A stretch of 64,000 bases of DNA from Azolla caroliniana (taxonomy: Eukaryota; Polypodiophyta), in the NCBI GenBank assembly GCA_043228905.1, contig JBHGNT010000018.1, forward strand, positions 3,906,001-3,970,000, read 5' to 3'. Position 1 is the first letter of the stretch, and every line of letters starts with the position of its first letter. Positions 39,911 to 50,272 of the stretch are shown one piece after another. Under the pieces are notes generated by a model that had not been told where the DNA came from, searched no databases, and was given only the letters and a program-made list of their open reading frames with translations. Position numbers and translations under genes: made by a program.

Positions 39911-40953
39911 CGTTGACTACTTCAAGAGGATGGCCGATTTATCAAATGGATGTCAAATCAGCATTTCTGAATGGGCATCTCAAGGAGGAGGTATACGTGA
40001 CACAACCACCAGTGTTTGAGATGTTGAATTCAGAAAACAAAGTTTACAAGCTAAAGAAGGCGTTGTATGGTCTAAAGCAAGCACCAAGAGTTTGGAACAA
40101 GAGGATAGACAGCTTCTACGATCAATCGACTTTAAGCAATGTGCTTTGGATGCAAGTATGTATGTCAAAATGAAGGACAGGAAACAAGTCATCATCGTCA
40201 TTTACGTGGATGATCTAGTACTTACTAGTGACCATGAAAAGTGTATTGGTCAAACACAAGAGTGTTTGAAAACTGAGCTTGAAATGACAGACTTGGGGAT
40301 TCTACACTACTTCCTTGGAATTGAGGTTTGGCAAACCTCGGTTGGCATCTTCATGTCACAAAGAAAGTATGCAACAGAGATCTTGAAGACCTTTGGGATG
40401 ATTGACAACAAGTCAAAGTCGACTCCAATGGAGTCAAACTGCACACTATCCCAAGAAGACTTGTCACCAATGGTTGACATAAGGAAGTATAGACAACTAG
40501 TAGGAAGTCTAATTTTCTTATTCAACACTGGGCCAGATATTTGTTTTGCAATCATTGTGGTGAGTCGATTCAACAACAAGCCGAAGGAGACTCATTGGAA
40601 AGTTGCACTACGTGTATTAAAGTACATTGTGGATACTTTAAATTACAGAATCTTCTACAAGCCAACGATTGACGAACTTAGTGGGTATTGCGACTCCGAC
40701 TGGCCTAGAGAAGTGATTCTAGAAAATCAATTTCTGGATATTGTTTTTCAATAGCTTCTGGAGCTGTTTCATGGAGTAGTAAAAACAACCAACAGTGACA
40801 TTATCTTCAACGGAGGCAGAATACAAAGTAGCATGCATAGCAACATGCAAGACAATCAAAGTTGCATGTCCATTGCCAATAACCCCATATTTCATGCACA
40901 TACTAAACACATAGAGGTTTAGTATCACTATGTGCGGGAGCTAATAAATGATG

Positions 40954-41311
40954 AGATAAGTAGTATCTAGCACTAGCCTGTATCTAGGGAGTTGGGTCAT
41001 ATTAAATGACAAGTCGGTTGATAGAAAAGGAATATCTCCATTATTATCAACTGACTTGCACATTTAATGTTATACTCAGACCAAACATAGAATATAATCC
41101 ACTTTCTTACACAATGGTTGGATTGATCATCAGTCCCTACTAATTTTGTAGTGAGCTAGTCTAGATCCCATCTAAGCGCTAAGGTGTGAGCGCATGGGTG
41201 AACTACCATTGTGAGCTACTCTCATATGGAATAGAAGTTTTGTTTTCATATATTCATCTCTGTGGTTGTAACTCTATATACCTATCTAATCGATTCTCAA
41301 TATTTCTAACA
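40954..41311 (+). repeat. Right LTR of the outer copia element, 5'-truncated
   Basis: 358 bp matching 30383-30730. It keeps a short segment (TTATTATCAACTG near 41040) that the left copy lacks, and ends CTAACA. Confidence 0.8.
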
Positions 41312-42149
41312 ATTTGTACTTGCGTTGATGGCCTCCAAGATTGAGATTCTTGAATGCTAGTAGCTCACACAACAACAAGGAAGATAATGGACAAAGCATA
41401 GACACATGCAAATGTATGATGTTTCTTGATCACTAGAGAATCACGTTGCCATAATATACATTACCTTCTAAATGCATTAATTATCATGTGATTTGTACCA
41501 TATCACCCACATTCTTTGTTGTCAATGTTTTTTTGCCATTTCCATCCCATGCCAACTCCAAAATCTTTTGCTACCAATGGTTTTGTATTTAATTAATGCT
41601 ATTCCTTTGTTAATTGCATGTTATTTATTTTGTGCCATATCAAATGGATGACCATATTTTATGTCACTTAAAATTCCTTTCCACGTTAAAGTTGCATCAA
41701 AGTGGACAACAATATTTCATATGACTCTACCATGTAAATGTATTCTTTTGTTTGCTAGTTGGATATAAGGTTTAATATAAACAAGTAAGACAACAAACAA
41801 TTGATATTTTGGTGGCACATATTGGCTTCAATTGGCTTTGAAAACCACATATTTTGTGGTCGACAATTGTGCACCACATTAACATGAATTTTGTTCTATT
41901 AATCGAACTCAATTGGACTAGATTATTTAGAACCAATTATTGTTGACCATTATGAATATGAAAATTGTCCATGTTATGGTAGACAATAACATTTTGCGAT
42001 CATCAAGGAGAAAGTTTCTAACCCGACACAAAGTTGATGATAACAAAATTTATGAAATTTTTATGATAAGTATGATAACAAAATTTATGATGAGTATGAT
42101 GAATAAATTTATGATAATTTATAATAAGTATGATGATTAATATCAATAA
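41312..42149. other. AT-rich intergenic stretch, nothing recognised
   Basis: No coding similarity. Local ATGATGA/ATAATAAG runs near 42050-42140 make short spurious frames. Confidence 0.55.
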
Positions 42150-42364
42150 AAAATGGTTTGGTTTTGATTTATGATAAACCAGTTTGGTTTGGTTTAAAAA
42201 TTTTCGTAAACGGTTTGGTTTCTCCTATTCTTTAAACGGTTTGGTTTAAATGGCTTCGTAAATTTTAAAACAGTTTGGTTCGGTTTTTTTTATTAATAAA
42301 TGATTTGGTTTGGTTTGGTTTGGTTTCAAGGCCAAGAAACCAAACCGGGTCCATTGCTAATTGC
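42150..42364. repeat. AACCGAACC-rich dispersed repeat, copy 2 (reversed)
   Basis: GGTTTGGTTTGGTTT-type motifs ending TTCAAGGCCAAGAAACC and CCATTGCTAAT, which on the other strand matches the start of the copy at 25086. This copy is shorter. Confidence 0.78.
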
Positions 42365-42404
42365 AAACACCTTACCTTCTCAGATTTAAATGAAGATTAA
42401 AATT

Positions 42405-42711
42405 TTAGCCACTAGTTTTTTCAACATTGTTATAAACTTCAAAGATCACATCTTGAAGTCGACATGCCATACGTGTTCGAAGATCAAATCTCAGACGTGG
42501 CTCAGCTTTTAACACTAATTTGTTGCTTCTCGCTGATTTAAACCTCTCGGATTGCATATTGGTTATTGCTCGTGCATCCATAGATGAGAGCAACTCCTTT
42601 TGCATATTTGCCATGAGTTGCCGACAATGCTCAACAACAGCCATGTTCATCGCTCCTGATTCTTGCTCGAGCAGTTGAAGTGCTTCTATAGTTTGATGTG
42701 CTTCTAACTTT
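42405..42711 (-). CDS. Unrecognised open frame, possibly a gene or transposon fragment
   Basis: A minus-strand frame of about 100 codons (from the first ATG, 81 codons) is predicted helical (EALQLLEQES, LMANMQKELLSSMDARA). Codon use is not obviously random, but no family is recognised and no splice context was established. It lies next to the AACCG repeat. It may be chance. Confidence 0.2.
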
Positions 42712-43344
42712 ATTTGTTCGCTTTGTCAACTTCTACTTCTTGTGTCAAGTCTAGTTATGTATCAAAGAGCAGTGTGGAAATGGTAGATGTGGTGGTTCAA
42801 ATTCATGTGGTTTTGGTAGCTTTGGTTGTATTAATTACTTGTGTATCTACAACAAAATTGTTTAATGGAGGAAACCATATCCTTGATCGTTGAAATGACA
42901 TCATTGCTTGTACTTGGCTCAAACCGTAATTATCCTTGAGTTAGGTGCAAACATATATTTCTTTCTAGGGTTGGGGAAATGATCCATTCATGGACTATGT
43001 TGATGTCATCTCTTTGGTTTTGCACATGGATCTCTATTCTCCATTTGTGATGTAAACAGCCAAATCCAACCTTCTACAAACTTAGAACCTGTTTTGCATC
43101 ACAAAATATTACCCTTCAAATATTGATTGTAACTACCACTAAACCCTAACTAGCCTACCATACATGGTGAATGCCTTTCTACTTGTCATGTTGGTTTTGT
43201 GGGGTTCTGACGAAAATCTATTTGTAATTACTCCCAATTGAAGACACCGTTTATGAACCTTTCCAAAGGTTAAACATGCAAGTCTACAAAACCAATCCCT
43301 TGGAGTGATCATCTTTGAGTCACTTGGAACACTTAAAAAGAACA

Positions 43345-44590
43345 TGTATGTCAGGCTCCTTCACTTCTCTTTGCAGACCCATCTAAACCTTATGACGTTG
43401 AGACTAATGGAAGTGATTATGTGGTAGGGGCAGCCTTGTATCAAGATGGAAACCTGTTGTATTTGAGAGTAACAAACTTACTCCAACTTAATGTTGGCGC
43501 TCAATTCAAGAAAAATAACTTTTTGTTATTATACATGCACTTAAGTCATGGAGACATTACATACTTATATGGGAATCGTTTTGTGGTAACTAGCCTACTA
43601 GGGACCACCAATCCTTGAAATATTTTTGTGACCAAGAAGGCCTCACGGGTTGTAAAGCACAATGGGCATAACTCATTAAGAACTTCTAATTTTTCTATAC
43701 GATATCGTAAGGATCCATGAACATAGTTGCTAATGCGTTGAGTTGTATTCATGAAGTTAACATGCTTCACTTCACTGAAATTAAATCTGATGTATATGAA
43801 CAACTTCGAGGAAAGTTCCTTGATGACAATTATTTTCGAAAATTCTAGGTTAGAGCGAAATCTAGATTAGATGCCATAAACACTTCATCCTCGAAAGGAA
43901 CCTTTCACATTGCTAACAGTCTGCTTTACCATAATGGAAATGTTTGCATCCCTAATTTGCTTGAGGTAAAAAAGAAAATTCTTTTTGAATGTCATAACTC
44001 ACCGTGACGAGGGAATCCTAAGAATATTGTACACGTGTTATTATCTCTACTCAAATTTTTTGGCCTCAAATGCATCCTAATGTTGAAGATTATGCGATTA
44101 AATGTCATCAATGTCAATTTAGTAAGGCTCAACAACTTAAGGCTACATGTCTTTTACATCCTTCAGATATTCCTAATAACAAGTCGGAAAGTATATTAAT
44201 GGATTTCATTGTTAGTTACCACGCACTAAAAAAAGGTCATTATTCTATTTGGGTGGTTGTTAATAGATTAACAAAAATGGCCAGATTCATTCCAACGAAA
44301 TCCACAGTGACAACTCAAGACTTGGCTTATCAAATTGTCAATGAGCTATTCGATTCAACGGGTTACCGATGGATATAGTGAGTGACAGAGATACTAAGTT
44401 TACCAATGATTTTTGGATGCAAGTCTTTAAGAAACTAGAATCTACGTTGAGAATGAGTCTCATAGATCACCCTCAGCCTCATGGACAAACAAAAGGAGTT
44501 AATAAGATCATTGAGGATATGCTTCGAGGATATGTGGGTAGGAAGCCTGCTAAATAAATGGGAACACTTTCTTCCTATTTTGGAGTTTAC
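43345..44590 (+). pseudogene. Ty3 RNase H and integrase fragment
   Basis: Plus-strand frames read FADPSKPYDVETNGSDYVVG and LTP-like to Y-x-Y-G-N-R-F-V-V-T (RNase H), a zinc-binding stretch (IKCHQCQFSKAQQ), and integrase core parts MDFIVSYHALKKGHYSIWVV, SDRDTKFTNDFWMQ and DHPQPHGQTKGVNK. It is cut on the left inside RNase H and on the right at WEHFLPILEFTY, where the sequence passes into a CA/CATA microsatellite. No LTRs are attached. Confidence 0.85.
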
Positions 44591-44632
44591 ATACACACAC
44601 ACACACATACATACATACATACATACATACAT

Positions 44633-44668
<36 letters not shown>

Positions 44669-45037
44669 GTACTCATGCACACACACACATACATTCACAT
44701 ACATACATACACACACACACATACATTCACATACATACATATACACACACACATACATATATACATACAATGATACATACATAACATTCACACATACATA
44801 CATATATACATACATACATAACATTCACACATACATACATGCACACACACGTACACACACATGTACATACATACATATATACATACATACATACACATGT
44901 ACATACATACATACATACACACACACACATACATACATATATACATACATACATAACATTCACACATACATACACACACATACATACATGCACACACATG
45001 TACATACATACATACACACATACATACATACATTCAC

Positions 45038-45070
<33 letters not shown>

Positions 45071-45080
45071 TACATACGAG
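44589..45080. repeat. (CA)n/(CATA)n compound microsatellite, about 490 bp
   Basis: Alternating blocks of CA and CATA with a few interruptions (ATAACATTCACA). All open frames inside it are repeat translations. Confidence 0.97.
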
Positions 45081-45182
45081 TGTGAGTGAGTGAGTGAGTG
45101 TGTATATGTATGTGTGTATACGTACATGCATAGTACATATGTATGTATGTATGTATGTATGTATAGTAATAACATCATCGTC

Positions 45183-45213
<31 letters not shown>

Positions 45214-45214
45214 A
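45081..45214. repeat. (GAGT)n, (GTAT)n and (TC)n microsatellites
   Basis: GAGT units (45083-45100), then GTAT units (45137-45164), which are the inverse complement of the preceding CATA block, then about 15 TC units (45184-45214). Confidence 0.95.
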
Positions 45215-45219
45215 CGGCT

Positions 45220-45610
45220 CTTTCTGCCGTTGTCGCCGCCGTCTACTGCCGTCGCCGCCGCCGTCGTCTGCAGCCGCCATCGTTGCCTACTGTTGCCTCC
45301 GTTTTCTGCCGCTGACGTCTGCAGACTGTCGCCGTCGCCGTCATCTGCAACTACTGTCTGCTGCCGCCGTCGTCTGCAACTGTTGTCTGCTGCCGTCGTC
45401 GTCTGCAACCGCTGTCAGCCGCCGTCTGTTGCCGCTGCCGACTGTCGCCGTCCGCCGTCGTCTGACGTTTAACGTTTGCCGCCGTCGCCGTCGTCGTCGG
45501 TTCTTGGCCATCGTCGTCACCCGTCGCTGTTGTGGGTAATCGGTGCCCTTGTCGCCGTCGTTGTTGTCATCGTTGTCGACCGTCGCTATCACCTACACCT
45601 CTTACGGCGT
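45220..45610 (+). promoter_or_regulatory. CpG-rich GTCGCC-repeat 5' region of the LINE
   Basis: About 370 bases of GCC/GTC/GTT trinucleotide-like sequence with very many CpG dinucleotides, in contrast to the AT-rich surroundings. It ends about 120 bp before ORF1. By position it is the LINE 5' UTR, which in LINEs carries the internal promoter; the promoter role is inferred. Confidence 0.6.
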
Positions 45611-45730
45611 CGTGACGAGAGAGTACAAATGTGCTTCTACACTTGTACCTAGCGCGCAAGACATCGATGCTCGGCTAAGTTTTTTCTGCCCTTTTTGACT
45701 TTTTCTTTCGTTTATTCTTTGAATTACAAC

Positions 45731-46522
45731 ATGACTTCTCGACGAAACCATAAGGAAACACACGACGAAATGATAAGTAAGGAAGAATTTTTAGATGTCC
45801 TTAACCGGTTAGTAAAATTTGAAAAATGGGCGAAAGAAATTGAAGCTGAAAAACAAAAAGATAAGGAAGAAAAAGAACTACTTTTTGCGGAAATAGCGAA
45901 ACTTAAGGTAGACAATGTGAACCTCCGAAAACAAGTTAAGGACCTCGAGATATCTAGGGAAGATGGTGAAATATCTTCCCTAGAGGATATTAAGGACGAG
46001 ATAAAAAAGGTTAAAGAAGAGGTTAAAAGTGATATGGAATTAGCTAAAACTGGGTGGGTTGATGTAGTAAAACGTAATATTAAAAAAGAACTAAAGGATG
46101 AAAACATTGTAAACACTACCCTCGAGGAAGAAAAAATGCGTCAAGCTCGACGCCTAAATGTACGAGTTACTAGGCTCAAGGAAGGGGCATCTCCGGATGA
46201 AGATGCACAAACATTAGGGAAAATGTTAGGGTACGAAGCCCTACCAATCACTAAAACCTGGAGGGTAGGGCGTGACACAACTAGGAAAAGAGCTTTAGTC
46301 CTTCAGTTTAAGGACTCAGAATCTAGAATCGCCTTTTTTAAAAAGAGACCAATTCTTCGAGGCTTGGGCGGGGAGCCTATCTACCTCGATGAAGACTTGA
46401 CCAAGATGCAAATTGAGCATCGTAAAACTTGTATGCCGCGAGTCATACAAGCTCGTAAAGAGGGGCATCGTGCTTTCTACCGGGACGGACGTGTCATAAT
46501 AAATGATCGTGCCGCCAATTGA
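45731..46522 (+). CDS. LINE ORF1 protein (RNA-binding, coiled coil)
   Basis: 263 codons from ATG 45731 (an upstream in-frame extension has no ATG). Residues about 15-125 are a charged coiled coil (EKWAKEIEAEKQKDKEEKEL, VNLRKQVKDLEI). Residues about 145-260 resemble the C-terminal half of L1-type ORF1 proteins: RRLNVRVTRLKEG, ALVLQFKDSESR, PIYLDEDLTKMQIEHRKTC and AFYRDGRVIIND. Such proteins trimerise and coat the LINE RNA. The ORF ends with TGA in the context AAT TGA CGG, and the downstream ORF2 is in the same frame. A diverged fragment of this region lies in VIPP1 intron 5. Confidence 0.82.
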   Translation: MTSRRNHKETHDEMISKEEFLDVLNRLVKFEKWAKEIEAEKQKDKEEKELLFAEIAKLKVDNVNLRKQVKDLEISREDGEISSLEDIKDEIKKVKEEVKSDMELAKTGWVDVVKRNIKKELKDENIVNTTLEEEKMRQARRLNVRVTRLKEGASPDEDAQTLGKMLGYEALPITKTWRVGRDTTRKRALVLQFKDSESRIAFFKKRPILRGLGGEPIYLDEDLTKMQIEHRKTCMPRVIQARKEGHRAFYRDGRVIINDRAAN

Positions 46523-46528
46523 CGGCGT
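46517..46528 (+). promoter_or_regulatory. Candidate UGA-CGG stop-codon readthrough site between ORF1 and ORF2
   Basis: The sequence is AAT TGA CGG CGT, with ORF2 continuing in frame straight after it. UGA followed by CGG is an established leaky context used in several plant RNA virus genomes. Function here is inferred. Confidence 0.5.
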
Positions 46529-49500
46529 GTGGCCCATGTGACAGATAATAAACTTAGGATCACTTTATGGAACTGTAACGGCGCACTTTGGACACATCCT
46601 GGCCGTCTAGAGGAGATTTTGAAAGTATCTGATATACTTTTTGTAGTAGAAACACATCAAAGCCCAAATCGAGGACTGCCACGAGTTGACGGTTTTCGTT
46701 GGGAATCTGTCTTTAGACAAACCTCACGTCGACACACTACTAGAGGGTCTGGGGGGGTTGCGATATTATTTCGGAAAGAGATAAATAATAGGATAGAAAT
46801 ACTAAAGTCAGACCCAGAAGCCCGTTTTATGTGGGTGAAAGTCCTCACTAGTAAGGATCAGGTGATATTTATCGCAGTTTGTTACTTCCCCCCGAAAGGG
46901 TCCCGCTACAATATGGCTGGAGAGGCGAGTATAGTTGATGAAGGAACGCCACATGGGCCTTCTCCATACGAACCTTTGTCGGATGACATAATCCGATATT
47001 CTTCTCAAGGGGAAGTCTTCCTGGTAGGAGATTTCAATGCGAGAACCCAGTCCCGACAATGCACAATATTTCAGATGGATAGAAACCTAGAAATGGTGAA
47101 TGTCGACCCTTTAGCCTTAGGCATAACACGTACATCGAAGGATCAAGGTGCGGATGCCACAAGCTTTGGCCATCATCTGCTTGAACTTGGAAGCCGACAC
47201 CAGATGATCATATATAATGGCTTAGCCAAGTGGCCGGGCTCGGAAGAGCTCACATGTTTCCCACATGGAGGAGGGGAAAGCACCGTTGATTATCTAATAG
47301 GACGCCCTGAAGCTACCCACATGGTTAGCTCCTTCCGGGTGGCCCCATGCCCCATTGGGGCAGACCATACCTTCCTATACTTTGAGCTAAAATGTGACAC
47401 CTCCCACACCACCAACTCTAGTAAACCAGCCCATCACACTATAATACATTTCACGCATGAGCTCGCGGACATCTACTCTCGACATGTTCAAGCCCATCTT
47501 TCCTCGTTTGATTCTTCCTTGCCTTTAGAGAACCTCACTACAGAACTCACACACATCCTTCACTCAGCCGCCACTAGTAGCTTCCCATACACGAAAGACT
47601 CCAATCATAGTAGAATAGGGTCTATGCCACAAAACAAGTGGTATGACGAGGATTGTAGAGAGTTGTATAGACAACTTAAAGTATCGCGACTCAGTGGTAC
47701 TATCTCCTTAGTACAGGCCCGCAAAGAGATGCGCAAGATGACACGTCGTAAAAGACGAGCTTGGGAAGCATCTCAATATTGGGAACTCTACCATATGCTC
47801 ATGAGTAGGGATTGTGCCCTTGCATGGAAGAGACTACGGGAACCGAGACCACAAACACCCATCGAGGATCCAAATATTTGGCACACATATACCGAGAGAC
47901 TCTACCATGTCCCGAACCAACCACCTATTCCAATGCCCTCCACACCTCGACCTACCATGGGGACACTTTTCACGACCTCTAGGGTCACGAAGGTCATAAA
48001 AAAATTACAACATAGGAAATCCATGGACCACACAGGATTGCGAGCCGAGCACATCATATATGCTCGAGAGTGCCTAGCTCCCCTTCTCACTCTAATCTTC
48101 AACCGCGCCCTCGCCGAGGGTTTTCCACCACAATGGGCCATGAACACTGTGGCCCCTATACATAAAGGAGGGGACCCAATGGACCCAAATACATATAGGA
48201 CCATTATGATAGGTCATACGCTTGCTAAACTATATGGTGCAGTAATGGAAGCGGAGCTCAGTGATTATATGGAAACATTAAGTCTTCGAGCACCTGAGCA
48301 GGCTGGCTTTAGACGAGCCTTCTCCACTATTGACCACATCTTCACACTTAGGTGCTTAATTGACCAAACAAAGGCTCGTAAGAAGAAACTATATTGTTGC
48401 TTTGTGGACTTTCGCAAAGCCTTTGATACAGTTCCTAGGGAGAGGTTGTTTGATAGACTTAAGAGCTTGGAGATACCAAATGACATGATTTGGGCCATTT
48501 ATGCCCTATATGAGCAAGTCTGTGGGCGCGTAAGATGCCCAGGTGGCCTATCCGATTGTTTCACTAGCACCATTGGTGTAAAACAGGGTTGCCCCCTATC
48601 ACCGACTCTTTTTGGGATCTACATTGATGAGATCACTGATTTTATTGCTCGTAAGGGAGGCATAGGAGTGGCTATTGGGGATACGCAAGTTAGTCTCTTA
48701 CTCTACGCAGACGACATTGTCTTGCTCTCGGAGTCGGAACACGACCTACAAAAGCATCTTAATGCCCTAGATGACTTTTGTACACAACGAGGACTGGTAG
48801 TGAATCTAGCGAAAACTAAAGTCCTTATCTTTCATACATCGTCCAGAGTTAGGAGTAAATGTCACCTCACCCTCTCTCATAAACTAGTTGAGGTGGTGGG
48901 ATCTTATGTATACTTGGGAGTCACTTTTAGTGCTCGCTCAGGTAAATTCTCGATGACCCAGGCAGCCAAAGATAGGCTAACGAGAGGATATGCATCCCTC
49001 TCACTCTTAGAGAGACAATGCCACCAAGCATACTTTCAAGAGCCACGGACTAAGGGATGGCTTTTCGACTCATTAGTGACCCCGTCCCTCATGTATGCAT
49101 CAGTAGTATGGGCTCCAGGTCTACCATCTTTCATGTGGACGCAATTGGAGAGACCTTTAGTGGTGATGTTATCACGTCAACTCCGAAGCAAATCGACAGT
49201 ACCACATGACATTATTAGAGCGGAGTTTAGCCTACCCCCGATGTTAGTAGAAGCACTCTTTCAAGTGGTAGCTTTTATTCATCGGATACATAGTCAACCA
49301 CAAGATAGGATATCCCATCGAGCCTTTGAGGCATCCCGATCCTCACATGTGTCTGGAGACACTAACTCTTGGTATAGCATTGTGGTGAGTTGGTTATTTG
49401 CAAATGGCATAGACATTAATAACCTACCTCCCCTTAAGTACAACCATGGGACTGATCAAACTTTAATCTCTCGTGAAGATCGTAATAAAGTGATACGCCA

Positions 49501-50272
49501 AGAAATATGGCAAATCTACACTCGATACAAATGGATCACCCCACGAGAGCCACTCCCATCTAAAATGGTGTACTATAAGGAACACTTCTTGCACTTCTCT
49601 AAGTTAGGGTTTATTACACGACCAAGATACCTAGATACTTTCTTATCAAATGCACTAAGGGTGGCCATTGGACAACTTAGGATATCATCTCACCAACTTG
49701 AGATTGAGAATGGTCGAGCTAATAGAGTCCCTAGAGAGGAAAGGCTATGTAGGTTATGCCACATAGAGATAGAGGATGAGTATCACTTCACATGCAAGTG
49801 CCCAACTTATGCCGAGATACGGGCGGAATACCAAGACATACTAGGACCCTCTCCCACCCTCTCCAAACTATTAGATACCCCGAGTGTAAAGAGACTAGGT
49901 AGGTATATCTTAGAGCTAAAACAACATAGGGAGGATAAATTACAAAGTGTTAATCATAACCCTTTTACTACTCATCAACATGTACCTAGTGTAATTTTTC
50001 AGGAACATGGGGAGACGATGAATGTGGATACACTTATGCCGCTCGGCCTCTCCCTTGAGGAAGCAGAAATACAAAGAGCAACCAAACGTCCTCGGATGTT
50101 GGGCTTCAACACAAGTCAACGTGGAGTAGAAAAGATTAAGAAGATAAGGGAACGTGAGCTACGTCGACTCGAAGCTATGGTTGGGGTACCTCTTACATGG
50201 GGACCACGGGCCACATCCACATGGCAACCCTTTGACGCCCCGCTTCTCTTCGAGAGACTTGGATGGAAATGA
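46529..50272 (+). CDS. LINE ORF2 protein (endonuclease and reverse transcriptase)
   Basis: 1247 codons counted from GTG 46529; the first ATG is codon 101. Residues about 8-290 are an APE-type endonuclease: LWNCNGA, VVETH (catalytic Glu), YFPP, LVGDFNAR, STVDYLIG and GADHTF (catalytic Asp-His). Residues about 500-820 are RT: APIHKGGDPMDPNTYRTIM, CCFVDFRKAFDTVPR, STIGVKQGCPLSPTLFG and LLYADDIVLLSES (catalytic YADD). Near residue 1070 CRLCHIEIEDEYHFTCKC is a zinc-binding motif. The enzyme nicks the target and primes reverse transcription from it. An ATG start would remove endonuclease residues, so translation must begin at a non-AUG codon or come from readthrough of ORF1. No inactivating change was seen. 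Confidence 0.9.
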   Translation: MAHVTDNKLRITLWNCNGALWTHPGRLEEILKVSDILFVVETHQSPNRGLPRVDGFRWESVFRQTSRRHTTRGSGGVAILFRKEINNRIEILKSDPEARFMWVKVLTSKDQVIFIAVCYFPPKGSRYNMAGEASIVDEGTPHGPSPYEPLSDDIIRYSSQGEVFLVGDFNARTQSRQCTIFQMDRNLEMVNVDPLALGITRTSKDQGADATSFGHHLLELGSRHQMIIYNGLAKWPGSEELTCFPHGGGESTVDYLIGRPEATHMVSSFRVAPCPIGADHTFLYFELKCDTSHTTNSSKPAHHTIIHFTHELADIYSRHVQAHLSSFDSSLPLENLTTELTHILHSAATSSFPYTKDSNHSRIGSMPQNKWYDEDCRELYRQLKVSRLSGTISLVQARKEMRKMTRRKRRAWEASQYWELYHMLMSRDCALAWKRLREPRPQTPIEDPNIWHTYTERLYHVPNQPPIPMPSTPRPTMGTLFTTSRVTKVIKKLQHRKSMDHTGLRAEHIIYARECLAPLLTLIFNRALAEGFPPQWAMNTVAPIHKGGDPMDPNTYRTIMIGHTLAKLYGAVMEAELSDYMETLSLRAPEQAGFRRAFSTIDHIFTLRCLIDQTKARKKKLYCCFVDFRKAFDTVPRERLFDRLKSLEIPNDMIWAIYALYEQVCGRVRCPGGLSDCFTSTIGVKQGCPLSPTLFGIYIDEITDFIARKGGIGVAIGDTQVSLLLYADDIVLLSESEHDLQKHLNALDDFCTQRGLVVNLAKTKVLIFHTSSRVRSKCHLTLSHKLVEVVGSYVYLGVTFSARSGKFSMTQAAKDRLTRGYASLSLLERQCHQAYFQEPRTKGWLFDSLVTPSLMYASVVWAPGLPSFMWTQLERPLVVMLSRQLRSKSTVPHDIIRAEFSLPPMLVEALFQVVAFIHRIHSQPQDRISHRAFEASRSSHVSGDTNSWYSIVVSWLFANGIDINNLPPLKYNHGTDQTLISREDRNKVIRQEIWQIYTRYKWITPREPLPSKMVYYKEHFLHFSKLGFITRPRYLDTFLSNALRVAIGQLRISSHQLEIENGRANRVPREERLCRLCHIEIEDEYHFTCKCPTYAEIRAEYQDILGPSPTLSKLLDTPSVKRLGRYILELKQHREDKLQSVNHNPFTTHQHVPSVIFQEHGETMNVDTLMPLGLSLEEAEIQRATKRPRMLGFNTSQRGVEKIKKIRERELRRLEAMVGVPLTWGPRATSTWQPFDAPLLFERLGWK

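Larger units (their letters stand above)
38518..40928 (+). pseudogene. Outer copia reverse transcriptase and RNase H (after the inner element)
   Basis: Reading continues with DLKWKEAMISEYNSIMKNAT, STKWVWKVKYKVDGSLEKFK and RMTTIRMVIAL, is cut by an 808-bp insertion at 39103, and resumes [29 protein letters not shown], then IVIYVDDLVLTSDH (catalytic YVDD) and MTDLGILHYFLGIEV. RNase H (LSGYCDSDW, then SGAVSWSSK) is frameshifted and ends at TKHIEV-stop-YHYVREL, directly against the right LTR. Confidence 0.87.
30383..41311 (+). mobile_element. Copia element (outer), decayed and interrupted twice
   Basis: The left LTR (30383-30730) is followed by a Met-type primer site TGGTATTAGAG (30731) and gag-pol remnants in copia order on the plus strand. 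A complete second copia element (33080-38512) and an 808-bp element (39103-39910) are inserted in its coding sequence with clean target duplications. The right LTR starts at 40954 directly after a truncated RNase H with no polypurine tract, so its 5' part has been lost. Stops and frameshifts show it is old. Confidence 0.88.

Noticed and set aside
44435-45280. Several long frames of Thr-His-Ile-Tyr or Cys-Val-Met-Tyr repeats
   Set aside because: They are microsatellite translations in both directions; no domain is present.
45090-45592. Arg- and Leu-rich frames in the GTCGCC block
   Set aside because: They exist because the CpG-rich repeat lacks stops; they lie in the presumed LINE 5' region.
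46529-46531. Conventional ATG start of LINE ORF2
   Set aside because: The codon is GTG; the first ATG in this frame is at 46829, inside the endonuclease domain.
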